From positions 22,075,282-22,139,281 of the forward strand of contig NC_132893.1 in assembly GCF_030463535.1 (NCBI RefSeq): a stretch of DNA of 64,000 bases, read 5' to 3'. The stretch comes from Salminus brasiliensis. Lineage: Eukaryota > Chordata > Actinopteri > Characiformes > Bryconidae. The position numbers were made by a program, and so were the translations under genes. Below the pieces are notes generated by a model that searched no databases, had not been told where the DNA came from, and was given only the letters and a program-made list of their open reading frames with translations. Of the stretch, positions 45,043 through 56,835 are shown one piece after another (positions within the stretch are counted from its first letter, which is position 1; each line of letters begins with the position of its first letter).

Positions 45043-48000
45043 CATACATACACAGTCGAACCGTGAGCCGTCCACGCGACTACAGCACCGGTGCTGGTCG
45101 ATTCGGCTGGGTTTATTGGGGAATGACGCATGCAGGAATCTTATCTTATTCGGACTGTTTCGCACCTCCTGGATGTGTAGCAGGAGCAATAAAGGCTGAT
45201 ATTTATTTATTTTTTTGATTTAATTCATTATATATGATGTCAGGACCCTTGCTGCTCCGGTCTCGTGACACTTGTGACATCGCGTGCAGAAAGAGAGCGT
45301 TGCTTTTTTTTGTCAGCTGCCCTTTAGCCCTGCAGCACGTGACGAGGGAGCGTTTTCTGCATGCTTACTTACATACATCAATACATACACACACACACAC
45401 ACACACAGGGGTTGTAATTTTACGTTTATTTTCCAGGTCGCCATGGTTTTCACGTACCCCCTAAATTACCTAGATAGTAAAATAATATTCAGAGACGTAA
45501 CTCGTTCTCTAGACTTAATAAATCGTGCCCTCGCTTTAATAAGTCGTTCTCTCTAGTTAACAACCAGCATCGTTCCCTCGGTTTAACAATCAGTCCTCTC
45601 AGTTTATTTAATCACGCCATCAATACACCTATAACAGTCAGTTCCCCACATTAAAAATAAAGTTTAATAAAGTATTCCCTCAATTTAAGTCAGTTAACAC
45701 AAGTTAATAAATCGTTCCCCTGGTTTAATAAATCATTCCCTCACTTTAACAAGTGTAATTGTAACATTCCCTCTTTTTAACACTCCGTTCCTCCAACTTA
45801 ATAATTTATTCCCTGAATTTAACACCAAGTTCCCTCAATTTAATAAATGGTTCTCTCAATTATAATAATTGAATATATTTTAGTTAAACTGAGGGAAGCA
45901 GGAAAGGATTTTTAAATTAAAGGGAAGAATTGTCTCAATTTTACTGTGTATTGTGCAAATGTTACCAGATATTATGACATTTTCTGACAGATCATAAAGT
46001 TGCCTGATTAACACCAACTGAAACTATCCTATATGTTAACTATGGCCTAGAACATCTGCAACTAGAGAGCATTTACTGTATAGCGTCATTGAACAGCCCC
46101 TGTCCATAAACACTGTCCGCTTACAAAAGAATACAGCATTTGCTGTAATTCATATCATGCACTCAGCGTCTCTTTCTGCCCATAAATCTCTGTCTTTAGA
46201 GCTGTACTATGACCGAGGAAACCACCACGAGTTTGTGTCTCTGGTGAAGGACCTGGCTCGGCCAGGTGAGATGACCCAGTCGCAGACTTTTGACTTTGAG
46301 TTCACACATGTGGAGAAACCGTACGAGTCTTACACAGGCCAGAATGTCAAACTCCGGTAAGCATATCGGCTTAGTTTGATAAAGAGGTTTAGTGAAATTG
46401 AAGTGTTTTTGAAACACAGAAGACGTAACGAAAGCTTATTACATTTATGTGTTATATTTTTATTATTAAATTTAATTAAGTCTTTCATCTCATTTCTGAC
46501 TATTGTAATCATATGACTCTTCATCTGAGACGCATTTGTTTTCTCCAAGCTATTTTCTACGAGCGACCGTCAGCAGAAGGCTAAATGACCTCAGTAAAGA
46601 GATGGACATCGTTGTGCACACGCTCAGCACGTATCCGGAGCTGAACTCCTCCATTAAGATGGAAGTGGGAATTGAGGACTGCCTACACATCGAGTTTGAG
46701 TACAACAAGTCCAAGTAAGTTCAGCATACCTGATGCCTACATGGTATCTTTATCTGAAGCTCTTTTCAGTAGTTAAATATACATGCAGACATCCCTTCAT
46801 CATCTTCTCTTCCTCAGGTACCATCTGAAGGATGTGATAGTGGGTAAGATCTATTTCCTTCTGGTGCGGATTAAAATCAAGCACATGGAGATAGACATCA
46901 TTAAGAGGGAGACGACGGGGACTGGGCCTAATGTTTATCATGAAAACGACACCATTGCTAAGTACGAAATCATGGATGGAGCTCCAGTCAGAGGTACAGC
47001 ACATGATTACAGTGTCATTAAATTCTGGTATAATACGAGAGAGACTTAGACTTTCCAAAAAGATGGAAATCGAGGTGCTGCTTTTACAGAATCTGGTTCA
47101 TTTTTAGGTATGATTTAGGCTCAACAGAGGTCAGTTTGTCTGCTAGTCCTAGAACACACAAATCTGCTGGATGTTTTCCGATTGTGCTCAATTATTTGCC
47201 ATAGACCAAGACTTTGTAGAAGCATTTATCTACAACACAGGAGGGGTGGGCATTTGTTTATAGATACCCCTTCTAATGAATGCATTCAGCTACAATAAGT
47301 TGCACCTATTGCCGACACACCTGTGCATACACACACACCTCATCTAGTGCCTGTAGAGAAGTATTGGCAATGGAACGGGACTCTCTGGAGCAGATCATGC
47401 TTAATGCCAGCATGTTTGGGTGCTGAATGCAATCACATCCTCACAGCAATGCTCTAAATCTGGTAGAAAGCCTTTTATGGACAGTAGAGTTACTCTAACA
47501 AAAGCAGGATAAACTATTTTTTAATACTCTTGATTTAAAAAAGAAACAGTGAATGAGCAAGTGTCCCAATACTTTTGTCCGTACAGTGTATGTGCCGTAG
47601 CTGCTCTCTGGTCCCTACCTCGCACCACAGACTGTTAGGCGGTGCAGAGCTCCTCCTCCAATGTGGGGAGGCAGCCTTTAATTAAGCTTGCCCACCAGTC
47701 ATTGCATGTCTCATGTTTGATGATAATGTTGCAGAGCGTTCTAGATGGAGGTATTTAATCATCTGCAGTCCCCTTCACTCACGCCCTGTGCTCAGTGTGT
47801 TACAAGGGAATATAAGTGCACTGCTTAGGGACCCTGTTGCATGGGATGCAGCATGAATTACATGAAAAGGTTTATGCATTGGTATCTAGTAACTGCTGAG
47901 AAGGGAAAAGAACCACTGTGGCCAGAATTACCATAGTCCTGGAGGATTATAGCACTGATGTTAATGTTGTTAAAATAAAACTAAATACAGCTAAATTGTA

Positions 48001-49817
48001 CTGTTTTGGATGCTAATAAGGATCCATCATATCCTACTGAAATTATCTTCTCCTTAGTGGACACTTTTCATTTGCATCAAAGCATTCATCAAAAGTATTT
48101 GCACTACACTTGGACCAGGGCCAGCTGCAATATCATTGTCCTCTCAGTTACATTCTGAACAACATGTCCATGGCAATGTCCCTATGTTTAGACACAGAAC
48201 TCGGACTCATAATTAATATCAAGTGCAACATAGCCAACTATAGATTTTTTACAAAAATGTCCACACAGTCCGGTTAAACCATAAAAGTGACCCTTTAGCG
48301 AATTGGTAGCCTATTTTGTCCTTATTTCTATAACAATGAAAATGGTGTTCAAATACTGACACCTTGGACAGTCAATAGACATGGTTCCTAATAAGCCTGT
48401 ATCCCACCTCTTTCTTGTATTTTACATTATTCCTTGAGGTCCTCTTACAATGTTTGTGTGGCTTTATTAACCAAAAACAGTCGTGATTAATTTTTACAGG
48501 ACTATTATCCATCCTCTTTTTTTTATCTCTTAGAATGAAACAGGCTGTTTCTGTTACTGCGTCTTTAAGACTGATATAAGATGAGCTCTTTATTGATTGG
48601 CTGTCCTGAACTGTGTCTGAATCAAAAAGCACTTGGAGCTAAAGCACTTCTGGGAACTGCAGTATGGGTGGGTGGGCATAAACTGTGGTAGGCTGAATAG
48701 GAGATTTGTACATTAGTTGGTTGTTATAACTTCAGAGAAGCAGTGCTTTCTAAAGGCAGCTTAGTTTCCATATATGGACTGTGGGAGTAAACAAGTTTAG
48801 AGGCAAATTTGTTAGTTTTCTACGACTTAACTGGTCCTTTATTCACAGCACAACAGAGTGTCAAGCAATTATCTGAAGCCATCTTTTATTCTTAGTGGTC
48901 TGTGTTTATGTGTGCAGGGGAATCCATCCCGATCCGCCTTTTCTTGGCTGGCTATGAGATGACTCCAACCATGAGAGACATCAATAAAAAGTTCTCTGTT
49001 CGCTATTACCTCAACCTTGTGCTCATTGATGAAGAGGAGAGACGTTACTTCAAACAGCAGGTACAAGTCTGCTTTAATTGGTGACCCTCAAGCCCCTTAT
49101 ATAACCCAGCTTCTCTGTTTAACTCCACAAATCGCACCCACCTCCATTCCGTCTCATCCCTTTTTTCCAACATTTACCACACCAATGGCTTCAGACTTTA
49201 CATGCAGACCACAGGAAAGCCTCATCCGGAATCCAAGTCAAAAATATTTTGTGTCCGCCCTCCTGTTCCATCTCAGGGCGTGGTCCGCACTAGCAAAATG
49301 TAACTTCTGGAGAAAAATCACATAATCAGAAACACTGCACTGTTGCTCTTGGTATGAGCATTATTAAATTGTGTGTATTACAACATACTGGCGACAGATT
49401 GTAATTGTAGAAATGGGCCCTGGAGTGTCCTCCGTGATCAGCTAATGTAAGGCTATAAGACTGAGGAATAGTGAACTGAATGTGTTGGATTGCTCAACAG
49501 TACATGTTCGACACACTTCCTGTCTGCTTTGAGTCATTAACAAAGCCTCAAAAAGTCAAACTGTGTTTTCCATGGTATAGATGAATAACGAGAGTACATG
49601 GAAGTGAAACCTCAAAAAACTGTTGTCCTCTTCCAAAGGAAAATCTGGTCTAACTGAAACAGGGCTTCCAAAAACCTGAAGACTGTTTTGTAACAGTCTT
49701 GACTCATTTCCAAACAAGCTGTTCGCTTGCAAAAGCACTAGTCAAAGCTGACCAAACAATAAAAGGTGAGGCCGACTTCACCTCTCTGGGTGGCTGTGTG
49801 CTCACTGCTCCTAGTTT

Positions 49818-49900
<83 letters not shown>

Positions 49901-50754
49901 CACTGCCACAGATGGGTCAAATATGGAGGACACATTTCGCTGTACATAGTACAGTGTCAAATACATGCACCTTTACCTTTAGGAGAATAGAGCAAGGCTA
50001 AAAGCTAACCGGCTATGATCTCTTTAGCTAGCCAACAGCACAATGGATAATTACAGTGTTTGTTACAGTATTAAAACTATGCTAGAATATGCAGGTTCTG
50101 CAAGCTTTGCTAGTGGCATACAGGCCAAACAACATGTTTCATTCTGAGGCAAACATAACAGGAATATAAATAGGCTTATTAAATGACATCAAGCAATTTT
50201 CTGCATATACTTATACTTACCATCATAGTCATATACTTACCATTTATGCTTCAAATGGCTCAATGCATCAAAATATGCATTAAATGACACCTGAATAAAA
50301 GGTTTGGTTGACCAACCAATTAGCATCATGTATATAAAAATGGATGCCGGCATCATGTTTTGCTATACATAGAATTCTTTTTATTATTTGTGTAGCAGTG
50401 TGTCATGCAGTATCTATTGATTTGGGCATGCTTAATGCTGGTTGGGGGTATAAACTACCATTATTTGTTCTCTCCATTAGCTTTGCATCTCTAGTTCTGC
50501 ATAATTAGCAGATTAACTACGTAACACACCCCAGAACAGTTCAGCACCAGTGTTAGTTAAACCTAGCCGTATAGCAGATTCCAGTGCACTCATGGCCATC
50601 AACTGTGTTGATCTTTCAGGAGATCACGTTATGGAGGAAGGGTGATATTGTGAGGAAGAGCATGTCTCATCAAGCTGCCATCGCCTCCCAGCGCTTTGAG
50701 GGATCAGCTAATGCAGAGAAAGCCCTTGCCCAGGCCAAGGAGGACAGCAACTGA
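44754..50754 (+). CDS. vps26b: Retromer subunit VPS26B (or its fish paralogue VPS26B-like), complete
   Basis: VPS26 is the arrestin-fold subunit of the VPS26-VPS35-VPS29 retromer, which returns cargo from endosomes to the Golgi or plasma membrane. Exons: 44754-44976, 46200-46356, 46550-46714, 46818-46993, 48918-49060, 50620-50754. These total 999 nt, or 332 residues plus stop (human VPS26B has 336). All junctions are AG/GT with matching phases. The start is MSFFSFGQSAEIDIVLNDAE. VPS26B rather than VPS26A features are seen: KYFLFYDGETVSGKV, LYYDRGNHHEFVSLVKDL, HMEIDIIKRETTGTGPNVYH. The tail after RFEG is short and ends QAKEDSN, unlike the human VPS26B tail, which suggests the fish-specific vps26bl paralogue. 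Introns 4 and 5 carry a transposon copy and a long (GT)n. Confidence 0.96.
45007..45035. repeat. (CA)n microsatellite at the start of vps26b intron 1
   Basis: About 14 CA units, some 30 nt after the exon 1 donor. A second (CA)n of about 11 units is at 45387-45408. Confidence 0.9.
45455..45870. repeat. vps26b: Degenerate minisatellite in vps26b intron 1
   Basis: The motif TTTAATAAATCGTTCCCTCA recurs about a dozen times with variation, at a spacing of roughly 25-30 bp. Confidence 0.75.
47245..47588 (-). mobile_element. vps26b: MITE copy in vps26b intron 4
   Basis: It reads TTGCACCTATTGCCGACACA through CCCAATACTTTTGTCCGTAC and ends CAGTG. Part of the centre is missing. Confidence 0.65.
49820..49899. 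repeat. (GT)n microsatellite with SINE-like flank
   Basis: About 40 GT units in vps26b intron 5. The flank GATGGGTCAAATATGGAGGA to CACCTTTACCTTTAG is a known type of fish microsatellite-associated repeat. A related stretch (AAGGCTAAAAAGCTAACTGG) occurs at 62418-62575. Confidence 0.95.
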
Positions 50755-50820
50755 TCCCAACCACATCATCTCAACATCCAACAGCAGAGAGAAGTCTTGT
50801 CTGTGTGAATGAGTATGTAG

Positions 50821-52075
50821 ACTGATGAGCCAAAACATTAAGGCTGATAATACTGATGTTGATGGTCATTTGCGTGCTGCCAAAACCGCTCCTTCTAAAT
50901 GTGCATCAGACATGCAGTAACTGGTGCATTTGTACCCAACGATCCAGGTAAAAGAAAATAGGACTCATCAGACCAGGCGACCTTCTTCCATTGCTCCAAG
51001 GATTAGTGTAGGTGCTTGATGCGGTGCACGGTGTGTTGAGAAGTATTCCTCCCAGAACCTCATAGAAAATGTCTGAGCCACAATAGCCTTTCTGTTAGTT
51101 CTGCCTAAATAGGATAGCCTTATTCCCCTCACACATCACTTGGCCCTCAAAGTCTGATTTGTCCGTCTTCTAAACACTAGAAGTTTTTTTACACCTGATT
51201 TTAACATGCATTTTGTATCTAGATAGTATCTGGATCCCACCGAATTCTGTTTACATTTCATAAAAATACGTCCCCAGTGTGACCAGATGAGCTCCGATTT
51301 TACTCATCTGTGTAAAAAGCACACCGACGTACACGTAATTTCCATTTTACTTCCTTTTAACAGCAGTTTCTCATCAGATTTGTCCTGCTCTGGGAGACTG
51401 AACAGTTTAGAGAACTGGGAGGGATTCGCCATGGAATGATAGACGGTTCCTGGATTCCTGTAGCGGCTCTATCAGAAAAAGCGATGGACTGTTTTAACTG
51501 CGAGGGAATAAACTGTGTAATACTGCTCTCTTCCACCAATAAAAGTGTGAAAACATGCAGTAAGAGAGAGAAGGAGGGAGAGAGAAGCCAAGATCCACAG
51601 TAATTACTACTCGTATTTAGAGAGTAGTAATTCCATTTTCCATAGCGTTCCGTTTACACTTGTGTTAAATGTGTATGAGATCTCTGGCCACTTCTGAATG
51701 TGGTTTGAGCGATCTGATGGTAATCTGATCACAATGCGTCTTGTGGGTGTTTACACCTGACTTTTCATGCCAACCATTGATGCCAGGTTATTGCCAGATG
51801 TAAACAAGCCCTATCAGTAGTTATCCACCACAGGTGAACAGGAGTACTCTACAAGGTTTGCTGTTTGTTGATAACGATTTGGCCCTTGTTAAAGTCACTC
51901 AGGAGCTTCATACCTGATCATTTCTCCTGCATCAAACTGCATGTCCATGACAAGAACCAGCTGTTCAGTTACTGTCTAACATGCACCCCAGAACCCCACT
52001 TTCCCCCACTGTTATGGGATCATCCTCGTTACCCACGTCGTCTAGGAGTGGTCTTAATGTTTTGGCTCAGCGGCG
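50821..52075 (-). mobile_element. Tc1-like transposon relic with a nested insertion
   Basis: The ends are inverted: GATGAGCCAAAACATTAAGG on the left and GGTCTTAATGTTTTGGCTCA on the right. On the minus strand, short pieces of a Tc1-type transposase are readable. At about 51870-51900 the segment LLSDFNKGQIVIN resembles the usual N-terminal LSDFDKGQIV, and at 50950-51030 the segment around CATCAGACCAGGCGACCTTC is typical of this family's core. The coding middle is lost. A different repeat starting TTTACACCTGATTTT interrupts it at about 51185-51812. Confidence 0.7.
51185..51812. mobile_element. Non-autonomous DNA transposon (TTTACACCTG termini) nested in the Tc1 relic
   Basis: It begins TTTACACCTGATTTTAACAT and ends near GTTTACACCTGACTTTTCAT...CAGATGTAAACAAG. 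Related ends occur at about 1141-1160 and 28893-28912. There is no coding capacity. The superfamily is uncertain (hAT- or Harbinger-like). Confidence 0.5.
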
Positions 52076-53987
52076 TATGTGTGTGTTTGCATGAATGGAT
52101 GGAGGAATGAATGTGTGTGCGTATACGAGTGAGTGTGTGAGCAGATGTTCTGAATGTATGTATGTATGTATGTATATGGACGTGCAGCTATGGCATGATG
52201 ATGGGACGATGGGTTTTGTGATCAGAAAGCTCAAAAAGTAGCTTTTTAAAAAGGGTTGTTAAAGACAGAAGTTAATTGTTAATTCATTATTAACAGTGAA
52301 ATGTGTCTCATCTGCCAATATATTATCAATTCATTCCAGTTTAATTTAATTCCACCTGTGCAGTCCATTTAAAAACTCCCAACTACAATTTCGTAGTTTT
52401 TTTTTTTTTTTTTTCTTTCTTGTTTTTTGATATTCTGTTTTTACACAAAGTGGCATCAGCGGTTTAGTTACTGTAAGTGATGACCTAGCTTTTAACTACT
52501 ACATTCCATATTTGTTTTTTGTAATGTTTTTCTCTTCAAAAAGTTACTTCTAACTACTTTTATGCATTCAAGTACATGCCTTCTTCCTTTGAATTTGCTG
52601 CCATTTCCGTGTCTTGTCAAAGCACTTTGGGTTTTTAACTGACTTTTCGGGAGGATGCTGCTTGCAGATTTAATGTAGCAGTGAGCAGGACCAAACTATC
52701 AGTTTAATTGTGACTTTTCTAACGCAAGCAATCACGCTTTGAGTTCAGTATTACAAGTCAGCTGATTAGATTCATGTTCATGGTCATATTCTAAGGGCGT
52801 TTGAATAAGAAATGACATTTCTTGGGCTTGTTTTTGTTGGCATGCCTCGTCTTCATTCAGTGTTTCTTATTGTTCTGTAAATGTGATGCTGCCGTTTCTG
52901 AGGCTTTAATAGAATCATGTCTTAATTCTTGTGCCTAATTGTCAACTACCGATTTTTTTTTTTTTTTTTCACCTTCTCTAGTACTGGAAATGCGATCTTT
53001 TCCTGTCTGCCTCATGAAATCCTAACCAATCCTTAACTAACTCCCATGGAATTTGCTTTGTAATAGAGGTGTTTGACTGTACCGGCTTTAAATGATGTAC
53101 GAGCTCTTAGTCATTGGCGAAGCTTATCAAATGATCAGTGTACACCACAGTGTAGCATAATTTGTGAAATCCCACACCCTTAAAAATAAAGGTTCCTGAG
53201 TGGTTCTTGACTTAGGACATATAATTTTCCGAGTACCATTTCATTTATATTGAAATTTGCTTATTTGGAGTTTCGTAACTGTTAAAAAGCTCTTCACACT
53301 CACAGCTCTTATTTACAGAAATGGCTCTTTAAAACAACATGAAAGGTTATTTAGGGTAGTGGCTCTCTAACTGGTCCTCAGAGACCCTCAGACAGTCCAA
53401 AGTGTAGCTCCAATCTAGCTTGCATGTAGGAAAGGAGCAAAAATGTGTACCATTTGGAGGTCCTTGAGGGTCTGGTTTGAGAAACGCTGCTTCAGGGAAC
53501 CTATTTTGGCACCTTTATTTTTAAGAGTACATTTTAACGAAAGCTATGAAATAGTTTTTAGCATTTCGTGGTTGGTTTGGTTAAGAATTTGGCCATCTGA
53601 TAGCTTCCTTTCAGCAGGGTACTGGAGCGGTTGTCCTCTGGCTTTCATGATCATTGTTGGGTGTGTAAAGCTTTGAGGGGGCATTTCGTGTTTACTCCCA
53701 ACACAGCTAGGACATCTTATCTGTCATAGTTCTGACAGTAGTGTCTTGATACCGGTCTTTTGGCCCAGCCTTTCCGTTGGCTTCCAGAGAAAGATAAGCG
53801 TTTGATGCCTGACTAGAACGAGTGATGGTATGTGTGCATATTCAGAATGAATGGGTGCTCTTGGCTTAAGGGTAAATGCTGCTGGTATTGGGCTGGATAA
53901 CGAAGATTCCTCTCCATTTCAGTACTCTTTTTAAAGTGTCCTCAGTGTCTCTCACAAAAAAAAGGGCAGGGGACAATGAGGTTCGAT

Positions 53988-54895
53988 AGGAACACGCTAG
54001 CCCTTGGCTAGGTTAGCTTCAGTGAGCTAATTAGCTAGGTAAGCACATTTTCCCCAAGCTCAACACAGATGAACTTGGTCAATAATTGGTTTGTCTGACT
54101 GTGGGGTTTTAATGGCCTTCTTTTCTTTGGAGCTTCTATCTTGCCAACTAACAATGTAGCAAAGTAACAATTAACCGACCTTGTAAGAAATATTGAGTTA
54201 GTTTGCACATACAGCCCAGTTAGAATATGGAAAATTGAATATTTTGTGGGCTTGAAGAGGAAATTGCATTGATTTCAATGACAAAACGTGCTCATAAGTC
54301 CACTTGCCCTTGGCTTAATTAGCCTCAGAATTATCTAAGCGTTTCCTCCAAGCACAACATGCATACAGTTGGTCAATAATGATGGCAGTTTTGACTGAAG
54401 CTTTGGGCTTTAAATGAGAAATGTGACACTTTAGGCCTTTTTTCTGTTGTTGCTAGTTTGTAGCCTTAATCTTGCTATCTAACAACATGACAAAGTAACA
54501 AATAACTGGCCTTTTAGGTAGGATTATGTTAGTTTGCACAGTTAGAAAACGGCAAATGGAATCATTTGTGGACTTAAAGAGAAAAAATGCATTGATTTTA
54601 GTGGCAAAACGTGCCCATGACTTGATTAGCCTCAGTGAGCTAATTAGCTAACTAAGCATTTCCTCCAAGCCCAACATGCATAAAATTAGTCAATGATTGG
54701 TTTTGACTGAAGCTTTGGGCTAAATGGGAATGTATAATGTAATGTAGCCCTTATCTTACTATCTAAGAGTATCTAACAACATGGCAAAGTAACAATGTTA
54801 CATCACAAGTTACTCACAAGAGCAGTTTGAACAAGGGATGTTTAATATTTTTTGTGGCTCTCAAAAAAAACATGCATTGATTTCTGGGCTTGTTT
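53988..54895. repeat. Three tandem units of about 300 bp in the vps26b 3'UTR
   Basis: Units start near 53988, 54287 and 54606. Shared marks in order: CCTTGGCT-AGC-TCAG, GAGCTAATTAGCTA, TTTCCTCCAAGC, AACATG, TTGGTCAATAAT, CTTGCTATCTAACAA, CAAAGTAACAA, TGCATTGATTT. Copies have diverged by substitutions and small indels. No coding frame is shared. Confidence 0.85.
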
Positions 54896-55592
54896 TGCTG
54901 TTTATTTCAACTTGATGTCTGCAGAGGGCTCATCTAATGATTTTCACTTGAGAGAATACAGTCATGGATTGATCTCTGGGATAGTATTTTGAATTTTCCT
55001 ATGTAGAGGGATGATTATGTCACAGAGGACATTTTAAGATCGCTACTGTGAATGGAGGAAGAGTCTAGGAGCACTTACGAGGCCAAAGCTTCAACCAAAC
55101 ATCATTGAAACCAGTGTGAATTGTTTTGCTTAAACTTGTGTGGAAGCCATGGTCGTGGCCAATCTTAATGTACATGTTTCTGGTGATCATGGTTTGTCTT
55201 TTTCTGAAAGTGAGAAGAACCTGTATTTTATTTGCTTGCAGTAGGATCCAGTTCCTAACACCCTAATCATTTATCATTGTGTGGAAAAATATATATAGTG
55301 CTTTGAACAGCATTAGACAAACAGTTATACTTCTATATTAATATTATGTATGTACAAAATTTATTTACAGATATAAAAGTATATATGATTTTGAAACAAA
55401 GTCTTTAGAAATCGCTAATGACCAGCTTTAAGGTACTTGCAAAATTAGTGAAAAGGGAATAATAATAAAAACACCTTGTAGTTTGCTAGATGCTTATATG
55501 AAATGTGCAGTACACAAACACTATGACAGTGCTGTCACTGCTTGTATCCTGTGTTCTGTAAATGAAAATGTGTTTTTACTCGGATTGCCCTG

Positions 55593-55598
55593 ATTAAA
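55593..55598 (+). terminator. vps26b: Possible distal vps26b poly(A) signal ATTAAA
   Basis: Common variant hexamer, followed within 30 nt by a T-rich stretch (TTTTCATCTTTGCTTTTGTG). Confidence 0.4.
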
Positions 55599-55975
55599 AC
55601 AGTCCTATGAAATTTTCATCTTTGCTTTTGTGAAACCTCTTTCTTCTGCAATGTCTGTGTTGATCTGACTTTATACTGAAGCTGAAGGAGATATTTCTGG
55701 AAAATTAACCTCAGGTTATCTAGATTTTTCATTGGTGTTCGTTTTGGTCACATAGCACCTGTATGGCCTTTACATGATTTGATACATAAGTTTTTTTGTT
55801 TGTTTTTTTTTAAACCTTTGTCCATACATTTATTTCATAAATAGGGGAAATAAGTAAGAATCAACAATAGGACTTAATACAATGATCTTTCACTGGTCTT
55901 TAATCCGACGTGCTGGTTGGGGTATTTGATTATAACTGAGGTTATTTATTTCTATTGTCCAATAAAGAATAAACG

Positions 55976-56330
55976 TCTGGGGCCCTATCTTAAACCCTGC
56001 CCAAGGTGCGTTGCGATGCTCATTGCTATCTTATACCCGCCAACATTTTCGTGCCTTATGCCTGCATTGGTTAAATAGCAACGATGCTTGCAGATATCTA
56101 CGCTAATGGGCGTGGTGTTCTCAAAATAAGGTGTGTTCAGGTAAATTTCTGGTGTATTGCTATTTTGGCAATGAAAAACACAGGTGCACCACTGACTGAA
56201 AACAACCCAGGCAGACGTCTACAGTCAGACATTCATTGCTATCTTGGCAGTGAATTGTCATCACAGGCGTGTGCCCAACGTGCATACACCCTCACTTTGC
56301 GCCTCAAAATACACATGTCCAACCTTGAGG
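55976..56330 (+). mobile_element. Fragment of a GGGGCCCTATCTTA-terminal DNA transposon
   Basis: It starts GGGGCCCTATCTTAAACCCT followed by GCCCAAGGTGCGTTGCGATG, a terminus I recognise as widespread in fish. The matching inverted right end was not found before the Tc1 relic begins. The 93-codon open frame inside is not convincing. Confidence 0.5.
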
Positions 56331-56371
56331 AGGATGAGCTACAACAGCAAATGCTAAAAAAGTAAGGTTTC

Positions 56372-56835
56372 ACTTCTGTCAGCCAAGGACAGAAAGCTGA
56401 GGCTGCAGTGGGTACGGCTTACCAAAACTGGACAGTTGAAGACTGGAAAAACATCAGGCTAGTCAGACCTGCTATGTGTCAACAGTCTGGGCTGATGGTG
56501 GTGGCGTAACGGTATGGGGAATACTTAAACCTGTTAATGCCAAACAGGCATCGCTTAAATGCCACAATCTTTTTGAGCATTGTTATTGATATTACATTTC
56601 TTATTGTCTCAAACAGTTTTTATGAATAAGTTTAGTCTTATCTAGTCACTGGATCTGATTCCAATAGAACAGCTTGGGGATATGGAGAAGCAGAAGATAA
56701 GCTGCATGAGGGTGCTCCTGAAAAATCAGCAGAAATTGTGTGACACAATCATGTCAACATGTACCAGAATCTTAAAGTAACGTTTCCAAGATCTTGTACA
56801 ATCCATGCCATGGAGAGCATGCTTGTTATTAGAGA
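56372..56835 (+). pseudogene. Tc1-like transposase relic
   Basis: Broken frames retain typical Tc1 text: a segment reading YQNWTVEDWKN at about 56420-56450, VSTVWADGGGVTVWG spread over frames near 56477-56520, and SLDLIPIEQLGDMEKQKI at 56646-56700, corresponding to the [12 protein letters not shown] catalytic-glutamate region. Stops and frameshifts throughout exclude function. The first half of the transposase is absent. Confidence 0.7.

Larger units (their letters stand above)
50755..55615 (+). other. vps26b: Probable long vps26b 3'UTR
   Basis: No further coding exon follows the stop. The block at 55290-55615 is AT-rich and ends with ATTAAA at 55593-55598. It reads like the distal part of a vertebrate 3'UTR. 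Earlier AATAAA hexamers occur at 53185 and 55464. If the whole span is transcribed, the UTR contains a Tc1 relic with a nested repeat and a three-unit tandem repeat. The transcript end is inferred. Confidence 0.5.

Noticed and set aside
45455..45870. CRISPR-like array, because of regularly spaced short repeats
   Set aside because: The repeats are degenerate, have no unique spacers of fixed length, and sit in a vertebrate intron.
56084..56365. 93-codon open frame as a gene
   Set aside because: It lies inside a repeat beginning GGGGCCCTATCTTA and has no protein-like features.
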